Origin: Weeksellaceae bacterium
Lineage (GTDB): Bacteria; Bacteroidota; Bacteroidia; Flavobacteriales; Weeksellaceae
Direction of reading: 5' to 3'
DNA length: 49,022 nucleotides
NCBI GenBank assembly: GCA_022013695.1
Contig: JAKLPS010000019.1
Coordinates: 1-49,022 of the forward strand
Under the pieces are notes generated by a model, which was not told the DNA's origin, did no database searches, and saw nothing but the letters and a program-made list of their open reading frames with translations. Position numbers and translations under genes: made by a program. The first letter of the stretch is position 1, and each line of letters opens with the position of its first letter. This document shows, one piece after another, positions 43,191-49,022 of the stretch.

Positions 43191-44294
43191 CTATTCTATT
43201 CTGAAATCGACCAAAGAATCTAACTTCGGAAACTTCATCTTAGAAACGAATTTGCTACCGCTACAGTCTATTTCTTTCCAAGCTTTTTTGTGGTTCAGAT
43301 CACCAACTTCGATCACGTAAGGCTGGTATGTCAAGTTCTTATTTTCATCCAAAATTTCACGGTACTGTACCGCAATATCCAAAATCGACTCAAATTCCGT
43401 ATTAAGTTTTACATTTCTGTAGATCAAATCAAAATGCGTTTCCTTGTTCAGCGGAATGTCAAAATATGTTTCGTAACTAAGCGTATCACCCTTTAGAACT
43501 GCAATCGCTTTCAGTGCGAAATATAGCGCTTGTGTATAATATTCTCTGGTTTTTTTTCTCTCCAAGTCGTTCTCAAAGAATCCGCCCTCGAATAAAATAG
43601 CTGGAATGCCGGCTTTCATAAAATTGTCTCCGCACGATGTTGGATAGAATTCGTCTGTATAAGTTGCGATTCTATTGGGAAGAATTTGCTTCATTTGTCG
43701 GTAAACTGCCGCAATTACAGCCATACTTTTTTTGCGATTTTCAGTCACTTCTCGCTCTTGATTCTCAGAAGGCGCCAGAAAAGACAGAGTCGCCGGATGA
43801 TCACCATCGGTTGTAAAGATGGTGCGCTGATCGTGCAGATTCAACAAATAAGAATAATCCCCGTCCAGCACAATGGATTTCAAAACCCGTATTTCGTTAC
43901 TCGAATTTCGGATAAAATCTCTGTTAATATCAATACCATAAGCATTTCGCCTCGTCCAAGCTTCAGAACCATCCGGATTCAGCATAAAAATAAAATCCAA
44001 CCGAATTGCTTTTAACAGATTCTTGCTCAGTTCGGGATTTTTTTCGAATGTCACTAGCAGATCCAACATTGCCAAAGTCGCAGTAGATTCGTTACCGTGC
44101 ATTTGAGACCAAGCAGCGACCTTAATTTCGCCTGTTCCCAAAGTCAGCATATAAATCGGTTTTCCCAAACTCGACTTTCCCACCTCCCTTATGTTATCGC
44201 CGTAATTGTCCTGTAAGTAAGCAAATAATTTTTTGGGTAAAATATAGCGATCTGGAAAATTTGGATTTTGAACGTACGGGATAATGGGTATCAT
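43191..44294 (-). CDS. M14-family zinc carboxypeptidase-like protein
   Basis: I chose the ATG at 44294 (367 residues); the longer TTG start at 44318 overlaps the -7 element. Zinc ligands are His66 and Glu69 (MHGNES) and His154 (LNLHDQ). The substrate-binding NRD (124-126) and the catalytic Glu236 (LFEGGFFEND) are intact. No signal peptide is seen, so it is probably cytoplasmic, unlike digestive carboxypeptidases. The length and the extra C-terminal domain (about 255-367) resemble Bacteroidota M14 proteins that may trim peptides or peptidoglycan-derived substrates. It is monocistronic and divergent from the TerC gene. Confidence 0.9.
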   Translation of the reverse strand: MIPIIPYVQNPNFPDRYILPKKLFAYLQDNYGDNIREVGKSSLGKPIYMLTLGTGEIKVAAWSQMHGNESTATLAMLDLLVTFEKNPELSKNLLKAIRLDFIFMLNPDGSEAWTRRNAYGIDINRDFIRNSSNEIRVLKSIVLDGDYSYLLNLHDQRTIFTTDGDHPATLSFLAPSENQEREVTENRKKSMAVIAAVYRQMKQILPNRIATYTDEFYPTSCGDNFMKAGIPAILFEGGFFENDLERKKTREYYTQALYFALKAIAVLKGDTLSYETYFDIPLNKETHFDLIYRNVKLNTEFESILDIAVQYREILDENKNLTYQPYVIEVGDLNHKKAWKEIDCSGSKFVSKMKFPKLDSLVDFRIE

Positions 44295-44315
44295 GATGGA
44301 GCGATTTTCTATTAA

Positions 44316-44323
44316 CAAAAATA
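44316..44323 (-). promoter_or_regulatory. -7 element of the M14 peptidase gene
   Basis: TATTTTTG on the minus strand matches TAnnTTTG exactly and lies 21 bases before the ATG at 44294, which supports that start. No clear -33 TTG at 18-20 bases. Confidence 0.45.
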
Positions 44324-44610
44324 TGATTTAATCTTCAATACGCATTATTTACATTTGTATTATTATCAAACAAACTAGAATGCCAGTTTGTCGGTTAATT
44401 ATTTTGTGCATTTCATATTTTATATTTATATTTTACAAATTAAACTATATCAGATACTTATTAATTTTAAATAAAGTTTATTTTTAAATTTACTTTAATA
44501 GCAATTGTCTCGAATTATAAGGATTTGTGAAGCTAATATTTAAACATTTATGGGAGGATAATCTATTCTATTTTACAAATGTATAATTTAGATTTTTGTA
44601 ATTAATTGCC
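44324..44610. other. Very AT-rich divergent intergenic region (M14 gene / TerC gene)
   Basis: No gene. It holds two TTTAC-N4-GTA-type sites (TTTACATTTGTA at 44348-44359, TTTTACAAATGTA at 44571-44583) and a perfect 7-base inverted repeat ACAAACT/AGTTTGT at 44370-44391. I see no recognisable manganese riboswitch. Confidence 0.45.
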
Positions 44611-44618
44611 TATTTTTG
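44611..44618 (+). promoter_or_regulatory. -7 element of the TerC gene
   Basis: TATTTTTG matches TAnnTTTG exactly, 16 bases before the ATG at 44635. The nearest TTTG (44595-44598) is only 12 bases upstream, so the -33 part is unclear. Confidence 0.42.
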
Positions 44619-44634
44619 CCCTAATTTTAATTAG

Positions 44635-45693
44635 ATGAGCAACGAGATTTTCTACCTATCGGGATTTTTGATTTTTATTGTAGCACTCCTCCTACTCGAT
44701 TTAGGAATTTTTAATAAAAAGGATGCGGCTGTATCTTTGCAACAAGCAGGATTGATGAGCGTGCTCATTATATTAATATCCCTGGGATTCTACATTTTAC
44801 TCACCTACTTCGGTCATCATATTCACGGAATCAGCAGTATGGCACGCCTGCAGGAAATTGTGGCCAAACATCAACATCCTATTAAAATTGTACCTGGCAA
44901 CCTAGAGCACAGCATTATGCTTTATGATAAAAACCTGGGACTAGAGTTTTTGACGGGTTATGTCGTAGAATATGCCCTTTCTATCGATAATATTTTCGTT
45001 ATTCTATTGGTTTTCAGCGGTTTTGGCGTTGCTCCCAGGAATTATCACCGGGTTTTGTTCTGGGGAATTTTTGGAGCTATCGTGATGCGATTTCTGTTCA
45101 TATTTATAGGAGCTGCACTCATCCAAAAGTTTGAATGGATTATGTACGTTTTTGGCGCATTCCTGATTTACACCGGCATCAAGATGTACGTGGATAGAAA
45201 CAAGCACGAGAAGATTGATCCGCAGCATCATCCTGTGGTCAAGTTTGCAACTAAGCATTTTAAAGTTCATAACAGGTTCGTGGGTAATAAATTTTTTGTG
45301 GTGATAGACGGTGTCAGGAAAATAACACCTTTGTTATTGGTTTTGATCATCATAGAATTTACTGATTTGATCTTCGCAGTCGATAGTATTCCCGCTATTT
45401 TTTCTATAACAAAAGATCCCTATATTGTTTTCTTTTCGAACATTTTTGCCATTATCGGTCTTAGATCGATGTTCTTTTTGTTGGCGGGAATCGTTGATAA
45501 ATTCCGATTTTTAAAAGTTGGTTTGGCGGTTCTTCTTACGTTTATCGGTCTCAAAATGATTTTTCATCACTATTTGGACGGTATCGGATTTGGAACTTCA
45601 CAATCGCTGATTGTAATTGTCTCAATTCTATTTTTAAGTGTTATAATTTCTCTTCTACTTCCAGGAAAAAAACAGCACAAAATCGAACCATAA
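44635..45693 (+). CDS. TerC/Alx-family metal exporter
   Basis: A 352-residue inner-membrane protein with eight or nine predicted helices. The two conserved acidic motifs of the family are present: EYALSIDNIFV (Glu112, Asp118) and EFTDLIFAVDSIPA (Glu241, Asp250). Alx/TerC/MeeF proteins export manganese and have been linked to loading secreted metalloenzymes and to tellurite resistance. The basic, His-rich loop between helices (KIDPQHHPVVK) may bind metal. It is monocistronic. Nearby TTTAC-N4-GTA-like sites resemble those in front of the downstream XRE gene. Confidence 0.93.
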   Translation: MSNEIFYLSGFLIFIVALLLLDLGIFNKKDAAVSLQQAGLMSVLIILISLGFYILLTYFGHHIHGISSMARLQEIVAKHQHPIKIVPGNLEHSIMLYDKNLGLEFLTGYVVEYALSIDNIFVILLVFSGFGVAPRNYHRVLFWGIFGAIVMRFLFIFIGAALIQKFEWIMYVFGAFLIYTGIKMYVDRNKHEKIDPQHHPVVKFATKHFKVHNRFVGNKFFVVIDGVRKITPLLLVLIIIEFTDLIFAVDSIPAIFSITKDPYIVFFSNIFAIIGLRSMFFLLAGIVDKFRFLKVGLAVLLTFIGLKMIFHHYLDGIGFGTSQSLIVIVSILFLSVIISLLLPGKKQHKIEP

Positions 45694-45764
45694 TCTAACT
45701 ACTAACTATTTATAAGATTTTATAATTAATTGATTTATAAATACCTATTGAATAACACTTAGCG

Positions 45765-45833
45765 TTTACAAAAGTAAATTATAATATTCACAAATGTAAC
45801 TCAATTCTATTATTTAATTTATTACATTTGTAA
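45765..45833. promoter_or_regulatory. Three clustered TTTAC-N4-GTAAA-like sites before the XRE gene
   Basis: Sites are TTTAC-AAAA-GTAAA (45765-45778), TTCAC-AAAT-GTAAC (45787-45800) and TTAC-ATTT-GTAA (45822-45833). The second and third together form a perfect 10-base inverted repeat, ACAAATGTAA/TTACATTTGT. The last ends at the base before the ATG at 45835, an ideal place for autorepression by the encoded helix-turn-helix protein. Confidence 0.5.
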
Positions 45834-45834
45834 A

Positions 45835-46353
45835 ATGGAATTTAAGGATATCATTACAAAAGTATTAGCGCATTCAGAACTTTCGCCCGCAGAATTTGCG
45901 GAAACAATCGGTGTGCAGCGTTCTAGCATTTCTCATATCCTTTCCGGTCGCAACAGACCCTCCCTAGATTTTATAAGCAAAATAAAATCCGCATTTCCAC
46001 AATTCGAATGGCAGTGGCTCATTAATGGCGAAGGCGAAATGCTGATTTCAGACAATAAAAAAGAACCCAACAAAGATAAGCCCAATTCTGGCACAGATAA
46101 AAAAACTTCCCTCCCAGATTTATTTTCGTTGATCGATAACGAAAACTTTGGTAAGGATCAAACTGTAGCTACTAAGCGCAAAAATGATGATGTTCCAGAA
46201 TCTGAAATTTCTGATCGGCGGCAAGATGATCCTATTTTATCCCATTCTCGGCAAGTACAAAAAGCTGATCTCAAATCTGACTCCGTAAGTAAAACGGTTA
46301 AAAGAATTGTCTTTTTTTATGACGATGGCACTTTTGAGGCTTATCAAAATTGA
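45835..46353 (+). CDS. XRE-family helix-turn-helix transcriptional regulator
   Basis: A 172-residue DNA-binding protein. The Cro/C1-type helix-turn-helix fills residues ~5-65 (LSPAEFAETIGVQRSSISHILSG is the core, with RPSLDFISKI following). The remainder is a charged, probably disordered linker (about 72-145) and a short C-terminal segment, RIVFFYDDGTFEAYQN. This organisation is widespread in flavobacteria. It is probably autoregulatory through the sites just upstream. It is followed 22 bases later by a tRNA gene. Confidence 0.88.
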   Translation: MEFKDIITKVLAHSELSPAEFAETIGVQRSSISHILSGRNRPSLDFISKIKSAFPQFEWQWLINGEGEMLISDNKKEPNKDKPNSGTDKKTSLPDLFSLIDNENFGKDQTVATKRKNDDVPESEISDRRQDDPILSHSRQVQKADLKSDSVSKTVKRIVFFYDDGTFEAYQN

Positions 46354-46375
46354 TTAATTTTACAATTTTCATTTT

Positions 46376-46450
46376 GGCCTCATAGTTCAACGGATAGAAT
46401 AGAAGTTTCCTAAACTTTAGATCCAAGTTCGATTCTTGGTGAGGCCACCA
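46376..46450 (+). tRNA. tRNA-Arg(CCT)
   Basis: The acceptor stem GGCCTCA (46376-46382) pairs perfectly with TGAGGCC (46440-46446), followed by A and an encoded CCA. The anticodon loop TTCCTAA gives anticodon CCT, reading AGG. The T-arm CCAAG-TTCGATT-CTTGG is intact. The D-arm is short but standard. tRNA genes are common integration sites; no direct repeat of the 3' end is apparent nearby. Confidence 0.95.
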
Positions 46451-46452
46451 TC

Positions 46453-46481
46453 TTGTGAAGTTTTTTAAAACCTTATCTTTG
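46453..46481 (+). promoter_or_regulatory. Promoter of the radical SAM gene
   Basis: TTG (46453-46455), 18 bases, then TATCTTTG (46474-46481): a full -33/-7 match starting right after the tRNA CCA end. The TTG start codon lies 13 bases further on, exactly as in the rsmA promoter. Confidence 0.65.
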
Positions 46482-46494
46482 CAAAAAATTTCTT

Positions 46495-48687
46495 TTGCCA
46501 GATATTCTTTTAATCACGCCACCTTTCACGCAACTCAACACGCCCTATCCTGCAACGGCGTATCTAAAAGGCTTTCTGAATACCAAAAAAATCGGCACTC
46601 ATCAGGTAGATCTCGGTATCGAAGTGATTTTGAAATTATTTTCAAAAGAAGGAATACAAGAGGTTTTTTCCAAAGAAATTGATCTTAAAAATATTTCCGA
46701 AAACTCTCAGCGCATTTTCGCTTTACGAAATGAATATATCAAAAGCATAGATCAGGTAATTCTCTTTCTTCAAAACAAAAATCCAACTTTAGCGAGACAA
46801 ATTTGCTCAATGAATTTCCTGCCGGAAGCGTCACGTTTCAATCAACTTGATGAGATGGAATTTGCTTTCGGAAATATGGGTTTGCAGGATAAAGCGAAAC
46901 ATTTGGCAACATTATATTTAGAAGATCTCTCAGATTATTTTGTAGAAAATGTAGATTCCAATTTTGGTTTCAGCAGGTATGCGGAACGTTTGGGAAAAAG
47001 TGCCAATTCTTTTGATGAATTATATCTTAAATTGAATGATTGTCAGACTTTTATAGATGATTTAACGTTGCAAATCTTGCAAGAAAAACTAGACTTGGTT
47101 AGGCCGAAATTAGTTTGTTTTTCGGTTCCTTTTCCCGGAAATTTATATTCAGCTTTTCGATCGGCAAAATTCATTAAAGAAAATTATCCTCACATCAAAA
47201 CAGCGATGGGTGGAGGCTTTCCGAATACCGAATTGAGAGAAATTAAAGAAAAAAGAGTTTTTGAATTCATCGATTTCATTACTTTAGATGATGGCGAATT
47301 GCCATTAGAACTAGTTTATCAAAACGTTTGTCAGGCTGAGGGTTTCGAATCCACACTCAAACGAACGTTTCTGATTGAAAATGATGACGTTACTTATAAA
47401 AATAATTCCGCCCGACACGATTACAAACAGGCGCAGGTTGGAACGCCCGATTACGCTGATTTGCCATTAGACAAATATATTTCCGTAATAGAAATTGCGA
47501 ACCCAATGCACAGTTTATGGAGCGATGGCCGATGGAATAAGCTTACGATGGCGCACGGTTGCTATTGGGGAAAATGTACGTTTTGTGATATTTCTTTGGA
47601 CTATATAAAACTTTACGAACCAGTTTCCGCCCAGATATTGGTCGACAGAATGGAAGAACTCATCGCTGCAACTGGCGAAACAGGATTTCATTTTGTGGAC
47701 GAAGCGGCACCACCAGCTTTGATGCGCGAAGTGGCGTTGGAAATTCTAAGACGAAATCTGGTTGTAACTTGGTGGACCAATATCAGATTTGAAAAAAGCT
47801 TTAGCCGAGATCTTTGTTTTTTATTAAAAATCTCAGGTTGCGTCGCAGTTTCCGGTGGGTTAGAAGTCGCAAGTGACCGATTATTAAAACTTATTGATAA
47901 GGGCGTTTCGGTAGATCAAGTTGCAAGAGTTACCCGAAATTTTACAGAATCTAGCATTATGGTTCACGCCTATTTGATGTATGGCTACCCGACTCAAACC
48001 CTTCAGGAGACGGTGGATTCTTTGGAAATGGTTCGTCAGCTTTTCGAACTGGGAATTTTACAAAGTGGATTTTGGCATCAGTTTGCGATGACGGCGCACT
48101 CACCAGTTGGGATTAATCCTATAGAATATGGTGTAATTCCTCAAAAACAAGAAATAAAATTTGCAAATAACGACATTGATTTTATTGATAAAACCGGAAT
48201 CGATCACAGCAAATTTAGTTTTGGATTGAAGAAATCCTTGTTCAATTATATGCACGGAATTAATTTTGAAATGCCGTTGCAAAGATGGTTTGATTTCAAA
48301 ATTCCGAAAACGACGATTCATCCGGATTATATTCAAGACTCGCTTTTGGAAAATGATAATTTTAGTTTTAAACCAAGTTCAAAAGTTATATTCATGCAGA
48401 AAAATGTGATCGCTGAAGATTTTATTAAAACTAAAAAAGGAAATTCCTGGGAATTATCACAACTGACTTTTCATTTGAAAACCGATATTCTAAAAATTGA
48501 ATTGGAGAAAGAAAAAGCGCATTGGCTAATCCAAATCCTGCATGAAAATTCAATTGATTCTGTAAAGAAATTGAGTTTGATGCAACTTAAAACTGATTTT
48601 GAGAATCAATTTGAAGATTTTGAATTGTTTTGGTTTTCGAAACCGATGCGGCAGTTGAAGGAAAACGGGGTGATTTTGAGTTTGTAG
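46495..48687 (+). CDS. B12-binding/radical SAM protein
   Basis: A 730-residue cytoplasmic protein. The N-terminal ~290 residues contain a cobalamin-binding-like Rossmann part (DILLITPPFTQLNTPYPATA at the start; TAMGGGFPNTELRE, FITLDDGELPLE later). The radical SAM domain begins near 345 with Cys356, Cys361 and Cys364 (GCYWGKCTFC), a C-x4-C-x2-C spacing rather than the common C-x3-C-x2-C. GLEVASDRLLKLIDKGVS, MVHAYLMYGYPTQT and a C-terminal ~200-residue extension follow. The reaction is unknown; relatives modify methyl or alkyl groups on small molecules or lipids. The start is TTG at 46495: no in-frame ATG is near, and the family N-terminus begins there. Confidence 0.88.
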   Translation: MPDILLITPPFTQLNTPYPATAYLKGFLNTKKIGTHQVDLGIEVILKLFSKEGIQEVFSKEIDLKNISENSQRIFALRNEYIKSIDQVILFLQNKNPTLARQICSMNFLPEASRFNQLDEMEFAFGNMGLQDKAKHLATLYLEDLSDYFVENVDSNFGFSRYAERLGKSANSFDELYLKLNDCQTFIDDLTLQILQEKLDLVRPKLVCFSVPFPGNLYSAFRSAKFIKENYPHIKTAMGGGFPNTELREIKEKRVFEFIDFITLDDGELPLELVYQNVCQAEGFESTLKRTFLIENDDVTYKNNSARHDYKQAQVGTPDYADLPLDKYISVIEIANPMHSLWSDGRWNKLTMAHGCYWGKCTFCDISLDYIKLYEPVSAQILVDRMEELIAATGETGFHFVDEAAPPALMREVALEILRRNLVVTWWTNIRFEKSFSRDLCFLLKISGCVAVSGGLEVASDRLLKLIDKGVSVDQVARVTRNFTESSIMVHAYLMYGYPTQTLQETVDSLEMVRQLFELGILQSGFWHQFAMTAHSPVGINPIEYGVIPQKQEIKFANNDIDFIDKTGIDHSKFSFGLKKSLFNYMHGINFEMPLQRWFDFKIPKTTIHPDYIQDSLLENDNFSFKPSSKVIFMQKNVIAEDFIKTKKGNSWELSQLTFHLKTDILKIELEKEKAHWLIQILHENSIDSVKKLSLMQLKTDFENQFEDFELFWFSKPMRQLKENGVILSL

Positions 48688-48725
48688 TTTAATGCATCTT
48701 GATTGATAGAAAAAGGCTCAACTTC

Positions 48726-48840
48726 GCAGCGCTGCAGCCCGACGTTAGTGGAAATCCTTTTTTTGCTTGTCCTAATACCGATTTAAAAGGATAAATGTCT
48801 GCAAAAAAAGATTGGGAACGGAAGGCGGATTAAGCTGCCC
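48726..48840. repeat. Interspersed intergenic repeat with inner hairpin
   Basis: The element runs from GCAGCGCTGCAGCCCGACG, through AGTGGAAATCC, to GGAAGGCGGATTAAGCTGCCC. Inner arms TTTTTTTGC (48758-48766) and GCAAAAAAA (48801-48809) pair. I know this as a recurrent intergenic element in Chryseobacterium-type genomes; it is related in layout to the element at 8287-8394. It may terminate the radical SAM transcript. Confidence 0.6.
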
Positions 48841-48881
48841 AAATAAATCAACCTAAATCTCAAAAACAAAAATCCCGAAAA

Positions 48882-49022
48882 TAGACTGCCCCCAAAAAGT
48901 TAGACACTTTTTAGGGGCATTTTTTATGAATAGGAAAGAAAAATTTAGCGTTGCTTTCAAATTGGAATGTATTGAACTTCATCAGAATTCTTATCGTTCG
49001 ATTGAATCTATAGCGACAGAAA
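48882..49022 (+). mobile_element. Left end of an IS3-family element (cut by right edge)
   Basis: The sequence TAGACTGCCCCCAAAAAGTT followed by AGACA is a typical left terminal repeat of the IS150-like branch of IS3. It overlaps a hairpin in which GCCCCCAAAAAGT (48888-48900) pairs with ACTTTTTAGGGGC (48906-48918) with one mismatch. The element continues past the window, so its type and intactness cannot be judged. Confidence 0.8.
48926..49022 (+). CDS. IS3-family transposase orfA (5' part)
   Basis: ATG at 48926 opens 32 visible codons, beginning MNRKEKFSVAFKLECIELHQ and continuing into SYRSIESIATE. This is the start of the helix-turn-helix OrfA of IS3/IS150-type elements, which binds the terminal repeats; OrfB, usually reached by -1 frameshift, lies outside the window. 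The start lies eight bases after the end-hairpin. Confidence 0.82.
   Translation, partial: MNRKEKFSVAFKLECIELHQNSYRSIESIATE

Noticed and set aside
44324-44634. Manganese-sensing riboswitch upstream of the TerC gene
   Set aside because: The region is extremely AT-rich and lacks the GC-paired helices expected of that riboswitch; none could be drawn.
1-49022. CRISPR arrays or tandem direct repeats
   Set aside because: No regularly spaced direct repeats of 20-40 bases were seen on reading through the window.

Overview
The window looks like a chromosomal segment of a Bacteroidota bacterium, most likely a flavobacterium of the Chryseobacterium/Weeksellaceae type. Four things point there: type IX secretion C-terminal sorting domains (the YPNPAKDF signature), a SusC/SusD pair, low GC with almost no Shine-Dalgarno sequences, and repeated exact matches to the Bacteroidota promoter -7 element TAnnTTTG, several with a TTG or TTTG 18-20 bases upstream. 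Most genes are housekeeping and are split between both strands in short operons.

Layout. 1-1510: AT-rich accessory DNA with a gene cut by the left edge, an uncharacterised two-part protein and a probable transposase remnant. 1511-9232: a secreted subtilase, a DegT-type aminotransferase, a small basic secreted protein, a rearranged galE region (duplicated galE 5' fragment, a small secreted-protein gene split by an in-frame TAG, then intact galE), a Rossmann oxidoreductase, idi and rsmA. 9323-15876: a DUF5686 outer-membrane protein, ung, a small secreted/lipoprotein, a DUF456 membrane protein, an MscS-type channel, pdxJ and a frameshifted remnant that resembles DUF6922. 15879-20231: a LuxR-type response regulator with its TPR sensor kinase, then a lipoprotein/T9SS-cargo operon. 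20506-30724: an alpha/beta hydrolase, a small membrane protein, an epimerase and an acyl-CoA ligase in one orientation (the last three overlap by ATGA), then gcvP, dgt, lipB and a ChaN-like protein. 30872-32988: an OmpR-type regulator and its histidine kinase.

33121-42361 is the most system-like part: a polysaccharide utilisation locus. A NUDIX-type regulator with a degenerate catalytic box and a broken MFS transporter lie divergent from SusC, SusD, a PKD-containing surface lipoprotein, a GH30 enzyme and a GH16 enzyme. The enzyme pair suggests a mixed beta-1,3/1,6-glucan (laminarin or fungal-wall type) as substrate. A perfect 10-4-10 palindrome upstream of susC is a candidate operator.

42489-49022: a lipoprotein, an M14 carboxypeptidase, a TerC metal exporter, an XRE regulator with three copies of a TTTAC-N4-GTAAA-like motif just upstream, tRNA-Arg(CCT), a large B12-binding/radical SAM protein starting at TTG, an interspersed intergenic repeat and the left end of an IS3-family element cut by the window edge.

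I did not see a CRISPR array, a prophage or a recognisable new multi-gene defence system. The observations most worth checking are the rearranged galE region, the NUDIX-controlled glucan locus with its palindrome and dead transporter, the TTTAC-N4-GTAAA sites around terC and the XRE gene, and the uncharacterised gene at the left edge. All family assignments come from reading the sequence, not from database searches.
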